62,723 nucleotides of DNA from Pseudonocardiaceae bacterium (GTDB lineage: Bacteria; Actinomycetota; Actinomycetes; Mycobacteriales; Pseudonocardiaceae), in NCBI GenBank assembly GCA_009379845.1, contig WHSZ01000032.1, forward strand, positions 1 through 62,723, read 5' to 3'. How positions within the stretch are numbered: the stretch's first letter is position 1; each line of letters begins with the position of its first letter. Of the stretch, positions 35,715-44,500 are shown in pieces. A program made the position numbers and the translations under genes. The notes under the pieces were generated by a model. That model made no database searches. It had not been told where the DNA came from and worked only from the letters and a program-made list of their open reading frames with translations.

Positions 35715-36080
35715 ATGGGAACCCCCACACCCGAGGTGACGTCGTCACGCCGCGCACGCAACCCGCAACACTGCGGCTGGTGCGGTCGGCATCTGTCTAC
35801 TGAGGACGGCAAGGTCGGAAGGCGGCGCCGGTACTGTGGCCAGGCCTGCCGGCAACGCGCGTACGAGCGGCGTATTCAGGTGCAGCGCGGTGGCTTGCCC
35901 GAAGACGCCGTGGTGCTGTCGAACACCGAGCTGGCCGACCTGCAAGATCGTTTGTTCCAGGTTCGGTGCTCCGCGGAGGATGTGGTCACCGCCATCGACG
36001 ACGGCGCGAATCCTGCTGAGTTGCGGCAGCTCGCCCGTGATCTCGTCAAGGCGGCCCAAGGGCTGGAGCGCCTGCGATGA
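35715..36080 (+). CDS. Small zinc-motif protein of unknown function
   Basis: 121 residues. An N-terminal C-x2-C ... YC-x3-C motif (CGWCGRHLST, then RYCGQACRQRAYERR, about residues 20-50) resembles treble-clef/FCS-type zinc fingers. The rest is helical with charged heptad-like leucines (LADLQDRLFQVRCSAEDVV, LRQLARDLVKAAQGLERLR) and may dimerise. A nucleic-acid-binding role is plausible. No family function is recognised. Confidence 0.75.
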   Translation: MGTPTPEVTSSRRARNPQHCGWCGRHLSTEDGKVGRRRRYCGQACRQRAYERRIQVQRGGLPEDAVVLSNTELADLQDRLFQVRCSAEDVVTAIDDGANPAELRQLARDLVKAAQGLERLR

Positions 36081-36365
36081 TCGCGGCCCAGCCCGTCTAC
36101 CGAAAAACGTCACTGTGACGAATTGGACTGGGGTAGAGCGCCCGTCGGGGGCCACGGGTTCGGGCGGGCCGGCGTGCGGGTGTTGGGATTGTGCGACGCG
36201 CCGCCGGGATTCCAGCGCGCGGCGACGGCGCGGGCGGACGACAACGACGTACCGGAAGCGAAGCGCCGGCGGAAGGTCAGCCACGGGACCTCGGCACGTC
36301 GTGCCGGGACGTTCGCGCTGGGACGTTCGCTGGGCGCTTCATCCGACCGCTCTCCTGGCCCGCGT
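36081..36365. other. No convincing gene between 36081 and the dif-like site
   Basis: An open frame from 36123 encodes an Arg/Ala/Gly-rich 90-residue sequence without a ribosome site or recognisable motif. GGGACGTTCGC occurs twice in close succession around 36308-36330. Nothing else is recognised. Confidence 0.5.
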
Positions 36366-36393
36366 TATGCCGATAAGCTACATTATGTTAACT
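36366..36393. other. dif: Candidate dif site (XerC/XerD recombination site)
   Basis: Layout 11+6+11: left arm TATGCCGATAA (36366-36376), spacer GCTACA, right arm TTATGTTAACT (36383-36393). The right arm matches the E. coli XerD half-site at 10 of 11 positions and the left arm the XerC half-site at 7 of 11, with the invariant ATAA/TTAT facing the spacer. In circular chromosomes such a site resolves dimers and marks the terminus; mobile elements also use it for integration. It lies in a gene-poor, AT-rich gap. Confidence 0.7.
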
Positions 36394-36612
36394 AACAGCG
36401 TGCGGGGCTGTCCTGGATCCACGAAGCTGCTCACCGGTAGCAGCTCACCAATAGCACTGAGTCCCGCTAGCGTGTCGGCTGTGATAGTCGGACGTTCTGC
36501 AGAACAGTCGCGGATCAATCGACTCGTGGCCAGCTGGTCGCAACCACGCCCTATCGATCCGGAGTCGTCTGGCTGCGCTACCGGCCGGCCTGAGGAGTGG
36601 AACGGGGACGAG

Positions 36613-37086
36613 ATGCGAACCAATCAGGCCTCCAAGGACTTCATGCAGGCGATCTACTCCGACATCGGCGCGATGGTGGTCGGACGGTTCGTGTTCGACC
36701 AGGCGGACGGCTGGCAAGGCCAGCCGGTGGCTGGTGATCACGTCTTCGTGGTCACCCACGAGGCGCCAAAGGACTGGGAGTTCGCCGACACCGCACCGTT
36801 CACCTTCGTGACCGACGGGGTCGAGTCGGCCATCACCCAGGCACGCGAGGTCGCCGGGGACCGGATCGTGGATGTCGCGGCCGGGAACGTCGGTGGGCAA
36901 GCGCTGCGCCTCGGCCTGATCGACCAGGTCGTGATGAACGTCGTACCCGTGGTGTTCGGCGAAGGCCGGCCGTTCTTTGGCAGCGCCGCCGGCGAGGTCA
37001 CGCTCGCCAACCCATCGCTCGTCGCGCAGGGCGACCGGGTGACGCACCTCCTGTACGACGTGCCGCGGTCCGGTGGGCAGACGTGA
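36613..37086 (+). pseudogene. N-terminally truncated dihydrofolate-reductase-family (RibD_C) protein
   Basis: 157 codons matching the C-terminal two-thirds of the RibD_C/DHFR-like reductase family: MVVGRFVFDQADGWQG, HVFVVTHEAPKDW, FTFVTDGVESAITQAREVAGDR, VPVVFGEGRPFFG. Family members begin with a strand such as the one in the paralogue at 51870-52463 (KILYWVHSSLDGYINGP); here about 40-50 residues including that part are missing and cannot be found in any frame upstream. The break lies about 220 bp from the dif-like site. Confidence 0.7.
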
Positions 37087-37136
37087 TGGGATACGCCTCG
37101 TACGCAGCCACGGCGATCAAGAACATCCGCCCAAGG

Positions 37137-37163
37137 TGTCACAACCCATTCCCGGCCGGTGTC
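37137..37163 (+). promoter_or_regulatory. ECF41-type promoter of the CMD/sigma operon
   Basis: TGTCACA (37137-37143), the ECF41 -35 element, is followed after 16 bases by TGTC (37160-37163), one change from the CGTC -10 element. The predicted start site lies about 30 nt before the ATG at 37199. This fits autoregulation by the ECF41 factor encoded two genes into the operon. Confidence 0.65.
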
Positions 37164-37198
37164 TCCATGTCGAAGCCACAAAAATCCTTGGAGGAGAC

Positions 37199-37777
37199 AT
37201 GGCCAGCAACATCCGGATCCCGAAGGCCGAGCTGACCGGCATCAAAGGCGCATTGGTCAAGCGGATGACTCGAAAGATGGTCGGCGAAGTTCCTGACCCG
37301 CTCGGGGTGGTGTGGAACAACCGGAAGGTGACGAACTTCAGCTTCAGCGTCAGCCACAAGGTCCAGAAGTGGGACCAGTGCGACGAGAACCTGAAGTCGT
37401 TCGCCCACATGGCGGTGGCCAGCCTGGTCGGCTGCAGCTTCTGTCTCGACTTCGCCTACTTCCAGGCGCACAACCAGCGGCTCGACCTGACGAAGGCGCG
37501 TGAAGTGCCCCGGTGGCGTGAGGCGGATGTCTTCACACCGCTGGAGCGTGATGTCATGGAGTACGCCGAGGCGATGTCGGTTACCCCACCGACGGTCACC
37601 GACGAGCTGTCGGCCAGGCTGTTGGAGACGCTCGGCCCGGCTGCGTTGGTGGAGCTCACCGCCTTCATCGCGCTGTCGAACTTCATGACCCGCAACAACG
37701 TGGCGATGGGCATCGAGTCCCAGGAGTTCTCGGCCGCCTGTGACCTGAAACCGCTGCCCGTAGCCTCGACGGCATGA
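37199..37777 (+). CDS. Carboxymuconolactone decarboxylase (AhpD-like) family protein
   Basis: 192-residue all-helical protein of the CMD/AhpD family. The redox motif C-x2-C followed by His is seen as VGCSFCLDFAYFQAHN. AhpD-type members act as thiol-dependent peroxidase partners; specific substrate unknown. GGAGGAG precedes the ATG. Its stop overlaps the sigma factor start (ATGA). CMD-family genes are the standard neighbours of ECF41 sigma factors, so it is probably the main target. Confidence 0.9.
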   Translation: MASNIRIPKAELTGIKGALVKRMTRKMVGEVPDPLGVVWNNRKVTNFSFSVSHKVQKWDQCDENLKSFAHMAVASLVGCSFCLDFAYFQAHNQRLDLTKAREVPRWREADVFTPLERDVMEYAEAMSVTPPTVTDELSARLLETLGPAALVELTAFIALSNFMTRNNVAMGIESQEFSAACDLKPLPVASTA

Positions 37778-38646
37778 TCAGCGACCTGTTCGTCACTCAC
37801 CGCAGCCTGCTCTTCACGGTCGCCTACGAGATGCTCGGCTCCGCGGCCGATGCTGAGGACGTCGTCCAGGAGACCTGGCTGCGGTGGGCGGACGTCGATC
37901 AGTCCGGGGTAGTCGATCCGCGCGCCTACCTGGTGCGGATCGTCACCCGGCAGGCGCTCAACCGGATGCGCGCACTGGCCAGGCGGCGCGAGGAGTACGT
38001 CGGCGAATGGCTGCCCGAGCCGCTGCTGACCAGCCCCGACGTGGCCGAGGACGTGGAGCTCGCGGAGAGCGTGTCGATCGCGATGCTGACCGTGCTTGAG
38101 ACGCTGGGGCCAGCCGAGCGGGCGGTGTTCGTGCTGCGCGAGGTGTTCGACGTGCCGTACGACGAGATCGCGGAGGCGATCGACAAGAAGCCGGCGACCG
38201 TGCGTCAGATCGCCCGGCGCGCGCGGGACCACGTGGCGGCCAGGCGTCCCCGCGTGGCGGTCGGCCGGACCGAGCAGCAAGAGGTCGTTGAGAAGTTCCT
38301 CGCGGCTCTCACCACGGGCGACATGCAGGGGCTGCTCGACGTGCTCGCGCCCGACGTCATCACGGTCTCCGACGGCGGGGGTCTGGTGCCAGCCGCGCGC
38401 AAGCCCATCGTGGGCGCGGAGAAGCTGGTCACGTTGTTCGCCGCCGGGTACCGCAAGGTGGCCCCGGAGCTCACGGGTACCCCGATGTGGCTCAACGGCG
38501 CGCCCGGCGCTCGGCTCGACCTCGACGGCCAACTCGCAGCCGCGATCAGCCTTACCGTCGAGAACGGCCGGATCACCCGGATCTACGGGATCTGGAACCC
38601 GCACAAGCTGGCGCGGCTCGACGCCGAGGCTGCCCTCGCCCGGTAG
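37774..38646 (+). CDS. ECF41-group RNA polymerase sigma factor (SigJ-like)
   Basis: 290 residues. Sigma2 (about 5-75) and sigma4 (about 105-155, helix-turn-helix VPYDEIAEAIDKKPATVRQIARRA) are followed by a SnoaL-like C-terminal extension that regulates activity instead of an anti-sigma factor. All three ECF41 hallmarks are seen: WLPEP (79-83), DGGG (200-203) and NPHKL near the end (normally NPDKL). Translationally coupled to the CMD gene. Confidence 0.92.
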   Translation: MISDLFVTHRSLLFTVAYEMLGSAADAEDVVQETWLRWADVDQSGVVDPRAYLVRIVTRQALNRMRALARRREEYVGEWLPEPLLTSPDVAEDVELAESVSIAMLTVLETLGPAERAVFVLREVFDVPYDEIAEAIDKKPATVRQIARRARDHVAARRPRVAVGRTEQQEVVEKFLAALTTGDMQGLLDVLAPDVITVSDGGGLVPAARKPIVGAEKLVTLFAAGYRKVAPELTGTPMWLNGAPGARLDLDGQLAAAISLTVENGRITRIYGIWNPHKLARLDAEAALAR

Positions 38647-38658
38647 CCGCACAGCGGC

Positions 38659-38718
38659 TCATACGGATACGGAGGGGCTCATACGCCATCATACGGATAC
38701 GGAGGGGCTCATACGCCA
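38659..38718. repeat. Perfect tandem duplication of a 30-bp unit
   Basis: The 30-bp unit at 38659-38688 is repeated exactly at 38689-38718. Each unit contains TCATACG twice (20 bp apart), so that heptamer occurs four times. It lies in the 93-bp gap between the sigma gene and the convergent methyltransferase. Only two units are present, with no spacers, so it is not CRISPR. Confidence 0.9.
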
Positions 38719-38739
38719 GGAGCCGCTCGGGCGGTTGAG

Positions 38740-39558
38740 TTACTCCCCCCGGACGGCGGGCATCGCCGCGATGACGACGGTGGCGTTCAGCTCGTCGGAG
38801 CTCGCCACCCGCGGGATCAGTCCATTGCCCGCGAAGGCCTCGACGGCACGCGGTGCTTGGCGCTCGCTCGTCTCGATCAGCAGATGGCCGTCCGGTGCGA
38901 GCCATCGCGGCGCCGCTACGGCCACTCGCCGCAGCACGTCCAGGCCGTCCGCGCCGCCGTCGAGTGCGCCCCGGGGTTCGTGGACGCGGGCCTCGGGGGG
39001 AAGCAGCCCAACCTCCTCGGTTGGCACGTACGGCACGTTGGCGACCAGGAGGTCGACGCGGCCACGTAACGCCGAGGGCAGCGGCTCGTCGAGGTCACCG
39101 ACGTAGCCGTGACCGCCGGCGGCGCTGACGTTGCGGCGGGCACACCGCACCGCGGCCGGGTCGATGTCGACGGCGTGCAGCTCCACCTGCTCCACGGCCG
39201 CGGCCAGCGCCGCGCCTATCGCGCCGGAACCGCAGCACAGGTCGACGACGACCGCGTTCGGCGGCGCGAGACCAATGGCCTTGCGCACCAGGAACTCGGT
39301 GCGGCGGCGCGGCACGAAGACGCCCGGTTCCACCGCTATCCGCAACCCGCAGAACTCCGCCCAGCCGAGGACCTGTTCGAGGGGCACACCGGCGACCCGG
39401 CGTTCCACCATGGCGGCGAGGTCGGCCTCGTCGCGTGCCGCGCGGGTAAGCAACCGCGCCTCGTCCTCCGCGAAGACACAACCGGCATCCCGGAGCTTAT
39501 TGATGATCACGGCCGTGCGCCTCCGGATGCCGACGGGCGCTGCACTGACGCAGGTCAC
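38740..39558 (-). CDS. PrmC/HemK-related N5-glutamine methyltransferase paralogue
   Basis: 272-residue SAM methyltransferase of the PrmC-related group of unknown protein substrate (TIGR03704-like). SAM motif VVDLCCGSGAIGAAL; the catalytic NPPY motif is altered to NVPYVP. PrmC methylates the GGQ glutamine of release factors; the change suggests a different target. GTG start 39558 is preceded by GGGGAGG. Divergent from the DrrAB-type exporter. Confidence 0.85.
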   Translation of the reverse strand: MTCVSAAPVGIRRRTAVIINKLRDAGCVFAEDEARLLTRAARDEADLAAMVERRVAGVPLEQVLGWAEFCGLRIAVEPGVFVPRRRTEFLVRKAIGLAPPNAVVVDLCCGSGAIGAALAAAVEQVELHAVDIDPAAVRCARRNVSAAGGHGYVGDLDEPLPSALRGRVDLLVANVPYVPTEEVGLLPPEARVHEPRGALDGGADGLDVLRRVAVAAPRWLAPDGHLLIETSERQAPRAVEAFAGNGLIPRVASSDELNATVVIAAMPAVRGE

Positions 39559-39642
39559 GGTACCTCCCCGGAACCCTTGGGTTGTACCACTGCCCCACTA
39601 ACCCACGGAAAGTTGTCGGGGGATGTCTCTAGTGTGGAATTC

Positions 39643-39714
39643 ATGGATACGACGACGAGCGCTCAAGGGGTACCGGCTTGCCGGAGCGAGCTCGAAGACG
39701 GGAGTGCGAGATGA
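39643..39714 (+). CDS. Possible 23-codon leader ORF coupled to drrA-like gene
   Basis: A short frame starting at ATG 39643 (MDTTTSAQGVPACRSE...) ends with TGA overlapping the ATG of the ABC ATPase (ATGA at 39711-39714). The overlap suggests translational coupling; GGA six bases upstream is a weak ribosome site. It could be coincidental. Confidence 0.3.
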   Translation: MDTTTSAQGVPACRSELEDGSAR

Positions 39715-40679
39715 ACCACGCGATCTGGGCCGAGGGGCTGGTCAAACGTTTCGGTCAGACCACCGCATTGGACGGTGTCGACCTTGGTGTCCGAGCCGGC
39801 ACGGTGCTCGGGCTGCTGGGTCCGAACGGGGCGGGCAAGACAACCGCCGTCCGGATCCTGAGCACGCTGACCAAACCCGACGCCGGGCACGCGACGGTGG
39901 GTGGCTACGACGTGATCCGCGAGGCCCACCAGGTGCGGCAGCTGATCGGACTGACCGGCCAGTACGCCGCCGTGGACGAGAACCTCACCGGCGCGGAGAA
40001 TCTGCTGCTGATCGGCCGGCTGCTCGGGTTTTCCCGGGCGCACGCCAAGCAACGGGGGCGGGAGCTGCTGGCCAACTTCGACCTTACGGACGCCGCGGAT
40101 CGTGCCGTGCAAACCTACTCCGGTGGAATGCGGCGGCGCCTGGACCTGGCCGCGAGCCTGGTCGGCCGGCCGCCGATGCTGTACCTGGACGAACCCACCA
40201 CCGGGCTGGACCCGCGCGCCCGCACCGAGCTGTGGACGTTGATTCGCAGCCTGGTCGCCGACGGGGTGACGGTACTGCTCACCACGCAGTATCTGGACGA
40301 GGCCGACGAGCTGGCCGACGAGGTCATGGTCATCGACCACGGCCGCGTGATCGCTACCGGCACACCTGACGAGCTCAAGGCCAAGACCGGATCCCAGACC
40401 CTGGCTGTGCGGCCCGAGCAGGAGTCCGAGCTGAACATCGTCACCACGGTGGTCGGCGAGCTGGCCAAGACCACCCCCGACGTGAACGGGCAGTTGGTCA
40501 CCGCACAGGTGACCGATCCCGGCGTGCTGCCGGCGGTCGTCCGCCGCCTGGATGACGCCGGCGTCGTCGTCACCGAGCTGACGCTGCGCGGTTCCAGTCT
40601 CGACGAGGTATTCCTCTCGCTCACCGGTCATCCGGCCGAACAAGGCGAGGAAGTAGCGACCGAAGGGAAGCCGGCATGA
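39711..40679 (+). CDS. ABC transporter ATPase (DrrA-like), second copy
   Basis: 322-residue ATPase with Walker A LLGPNGAGKTT, signature YSGGMRRRLD, Walker B LYLDEPTTGLDP and a C-terminal DrrA-type domain. GGAG precedes ATG 39711. The stop overlaps the permease start (ATGA). It is a paralogue of the gene at 17506-18480; here no dedicated TetR repressor is adjacent. Confidence 0.92.
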   Translation: MNHAIWAEGLVKRFGQTTALDGVDLGVRAGTVLGLLGPNGAGKTTAVRILSTLTKPDAGHATVGGYDVIREAHQVRQLIGLTGQYAAVDENLTGAENLLLIGRLLGFSRAHAKQRGRELLANFDLTDAADRAVQTYSGGMRRRLDLAASLVGRPPMLYLDEPTTGLDPRARTELWTLIRSLVADGVTVLLTTQYLDEADELADEVMVIDHGRVIATGTPDELKAKTGSQTLAVRPEQESELNIVTTVVGELAKTTPDVNGQLVTAQVTDPGVLPAVVRRLDDAGVVVTELTLRGSSLDEVFLSLTGHPAEQGEEVATEGKPA

Positions 40680-41491
40680 CCGCCGCGACCGCGACCGCAC
40701 CCACCGCCCCGGAACTGAACCCGCGGGTCAGCCCGGTCGAGGGCGTTCGGCAGAGCCTCACCCTTGCCTGGCGCACCGTGGTGCAGGTCCGGCACAACCC
40801 GTGGGAGCTGGGCGATTTCAGCATCCAGCCGATCATGTTCGTGCTGATGTTCACCTTCATGTTCGGCGGCGCGATCATGGGTGACTGGAGCTCGTACCTG
40901 ACCTTCATGCTGCCGGGCATGCTGGTGATGAACATGCTCTTCGTGACGCTCTACGTCGGGCAGGGGCTGAACACCGACCTGACAAAGGGTGTGTTCGACC
41001 GGCTGCGCTCGCTCCCGGTGGCCCGCTGGGCTCCGCTCGCCGGCCGTATTCTGGCTGACCAGGTCAAGCAGGCGTGGTCGATCGTGCTGGTCCTCGGGGT
41101 GGGGATGATCCTCGGCTTCCGGATCGGCAACGGGGTGACCGGGTTGCTCGGCGCGGTGGTGCTGCTGCTCGCCTTCGCGCTGGCTTTCTCCTGGGTTGGC
41201 GTGGTGGTCGGCATCCTGGCCAAGGACCCGGAGCGGGTGCAGATCTACGGCTTCACGGCGCTTTTCCCGATCACCTTCGTCAGCAACGTCTTCGTGCCGG
41301 TGGAGAGCCTGCCCGGCTGGCTGCAGGGAGTGGTGAATGGCAACCCGGTATCGGTCGTGGCGGACGCGGTCCGCGGGTTGCTGCTCACCGGGGCGGAAAC
41401 GGCCCCGATCCTCCAGTCGCTGGCATGGGCCGTCGGGGTCGCCGTGGTGTTCGCGCCGATGTCGGTATGGGCGTTCAAACGCCGGCTGTGA
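40676..41491 (+). CDS. ABC-2 type transporter permease (DrrB-like), second copy
   Basis: 271 residues with six hydrophobic helices. The ABC-2 signature region LTKGVFDRLRSLPVARWAPLAGRILAD is the cytoplasmic loop that contacts the ATPase. Completes a DrrAB-type exporter with the preceding gene; exported compound unknown. Confidence 0.9.
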   Translation: MTAATATAPTAPELNPRVSPVEGVRQSLTLAWRTVVQVRHNPWELGDFSIQPIMFVLMFTFMFGGAIMGDWSSYLTFMLPGMLVMNMLFVTLYVGQGLNTDLTKGVFDRLRSLPVARWAPLAGRILADQVKQAWSIVLVLGVGMILGFRIGNGVTGLLGAVVLLLAFALAFSWVGVVVGILAKDPERVQIYGFTALFPITFVSNVFVPVESLPGWLQGVVNGNPVSVVADAVRGLLLTGAETAPILQSLAWAVGVAVVFAPMSVWAFKRRL

Positions 41492-41556
41492 AAGCAATGC
41501 GGCACGCCGGGATGTCCACCGACGCAGGACGTTGATCGCCTGGCAGGATCTGGCGG

Positions 41557-44500
41557 GTGCGCTACTACGCCGATCTGCACGTCCATTCGAAGTACTCCCG
41601 CGCTTGCAGCAAGGACTGCGACATCGAGCACCTGACGTGGTGGGCGCGGCGCAAGGGCATCACCCTGGTCGGCACCGGGGACTTCACCCATCCGGCCTGG
41701 TTCGCTCACCTGCGCGAGGTGCTCGAACCCGCCGAACAGGGGCTGTTCCGGCTGCGCTCCGACCACGCGCGCGACCTGGACCGCACGTTGCCACCGTCCT
41801 GCGGAGGCGACGTGCGGTTCATGCTGTCCGTGGAGATCTCGACCATCTACAAGTACGGCGACTACACCCGCAAGGTGCATCACCTCTGCTACATGCCGGA
41901 CTTCGCCGCGGCCGAGGAGTTCAACCGCAGGTTGGGGCGGATCGGCAACCTCGGTTCGGACGGGCGGCCGATCCTCGGGTTGGACTCCCGCGATCTGCTG
42001 GAAATCACTCTGGAAAGCGGCGACGGTGGCTACCTGGTGCCCGCGCACATCTGGACGCCGTGGTTCGCGGTGCTCGGCTCGAAGGCCGGGTTCAACAGCA
42101 TCGAGGAGTGCTACCGCGACCTGGCCGGGCACATCTTCGCCCTGGAAACCGGATTGTCCAGTGACCCGGCGATGAACTGGCGGATCTCGATGCTGGACCG
42201 CTACACGCTGGTCAGTCATTCCGACGCGCACTCCCCTCCCATGCTCGGCAGGGAGGCCAGCGTTTTCGACACCGAGCTGGACTACTTCGCCGTTCGCCGG
42301 GCGCTGGAAACCGGTGTGGGATACCAGGGTTCGGTGGAGTTCTTCCCAGAGGAAGGCAAATACCACGCAGACGGGCATCGCAAGTGCGCGGTTCGGCTCG
42401 ACCCCGCCGAAACTCGTGTCCACAATGGACGCTGTCCGAGCTGCGCCAAGCCGCTGACGGTCGGCGTGCTGAACCGCGTCGACGAGCTGGCGGACCGCGC
42501 GGAGAGCACCCGGCCGGCCGGCGCGGCCGGCTTCCGCAACCTGATCCCGCTGCCGGAGATCGTCGGTGAAGTGCTCGGTGTGGGGCCGAAAAGCAAGAAG
42601 GTGCTCGGCGAGATCGACACGTTGACCGCGACCCACGGCCCGGAGCTGGCGATCCTCGAGGACGTACCGCTCGACGACCTGCGGCGCAGCTCCGCGCCGA
42701 TAGCGGAAGCCATCCGCCGGCTCCGGCAGGGCGAGGTCATCAGGGAAGCCGGTTACGACGGCGAATACGGAACGATACGCCTGTTCGAGCCCGGTGAGCT
42801 GCAGCGGGTGCGCAGCAACCACGCCCCCGCCCTGTTCGACGCCCCAGCGTTGTTCGACGATGGGCTGCGCACCCCGGCACCCACTACTCCCCCCGCACCG
42901 GCGGCACCCCCAGCACGCGAGGCGGCTGCCGAGCCGCCGCTCCAGGCAGACGTTCTCGAAGACATTCCCAAGGACGACGCCGCGGAACCTGTCGGCGGGG
43001 TGCTCGGCGGGCTGGATGCCGAGCAGCGTGCGGCGGCGTCGGTGCGGGACGGGCCGTTGCTGATCGTCGCCGGCCCCGGCACCGGCAAGACCCGGACCGT
43101 CACGCATCGCATCGCGCATCTGGTGCTGGAGTGCGAGGTCCCGCCGCGCGAGTGCCTGGCGATCACCTTCACCCGGCGCGCGGCCGACGAGCTGACGGAG
43201 CGGCTGCACGCGCTGATCGGGCCGGCGGCCCATGACATCGTGGTGGCCACCTTCCATTCCTTCGGGCTACGCCTGATCCGGGAGCACCACGCACGGCTGG
43301 GGCTGGCCGCCGACTTCGGCATCGCCGACGCGGCACGCCAGCGGGAAGTGCTCACGGAGGTAGCCGGCGACGAGATCGCGGCGCGCCGGCTGCATGCGGA
43401 GCTCACCCGTGCCCGGCGCGGGCAGCATGCCGACGCGGGTATCGACGAGGTGCTCCCCCGCTACATCGCCGCGCTGCGCGAGCGGAACCTCGTCGACTTC
43501 GACGATCTCGTAGAGCTGGCCGTGCGGCTGCTGGGGTCCGACCCCAAGGTGCTCGAGCAGTGCCGCCAGCGGTACCGGTGGATCACCGTGGACGAGTACC
43601 AGGACGTGGACGAGACGCAGTACCGGCTGCTGCGACTGCTGGCGCCCGCTGAGAGCAACCTGACCGCGATCGGCGATCCGGATCAGGCGATCTACTCCTT
43701 CCGGGGCGCCGACGTCGGCTTCTTCCTCCGGTTCGAGCAGGACTACCCGTCCGCGCCGGTGATCCGGCTGGGCCGGAATTACCGCAGCGGCAGGCACATC
43801 GTCGACGGTGCGGTGCAGGCGATCCGCCCCAGCACGTTGGTCGCCGATCGCCGGCTGGACCCGATGCGGGAGCGGAGCACGCATCGCATCACGTTGCACC
43901 GCGCGGCCGACGAGCGTGCCGAGGCGGCGTTCGTGGCGAACGCCGTCGACGAGCTGCTCGGCGGCGCCACCTTCCACGCCCGCGACAGTGGCCGGGTGCA
44001 CAACGACGGTTCCGGGGAGATCGGTTTCGCGGATATCGCGGTGCTGTACCGCACCGATGCGCAGTCCCGCGCGGTGCTCGACGAGCTGACCCGGCGTGGG
44101 TTCCCGGTGCAGAAGCGTTCGCACGACCCGCTCACCGCGCGCCCCGGCGTGGAGCACCTTGTCAGGGAGCTCAGCCACGTCTCCCCCGGCGGGGATCAAG
44201 GGCCGGTGCTCGATCGGCTCCGGTCCGCGGTCGAAGCCGCCCGGTCCACGCTGCCGGCCGAGCACGCCGAGGAGCTGCACACCGCGATGGAGCTGCTCAC
44301 CCCGCTGGCCAACCGGTGCGGTGAGGACCTCGAACGGTTCCGGCACGAGCTGCTGCTCGGCGCCGAGGTGGACACCCTCGATCCGCGGGCCGACGCGATC
44401 TCGCTGCTCACCCTGCACGCGGCGAAGGGGCTGGAGTACCCGCTGGTGTTCATCGTGGGCTGCGAGGATGATCTGATTCCGATGCGCTGGCCGGGAACCG

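Noticed and set aside
36123..36395. 90-codon open frame next to the dif-like site
   Set aside because: No ribosome site, biased shadow-like composition, and it runs through the dif-like sequence itself.
38659..38718. CRISPR array
   Set aside because: Only two directly adjoining identical units, no spacers, no cas genes in the window.
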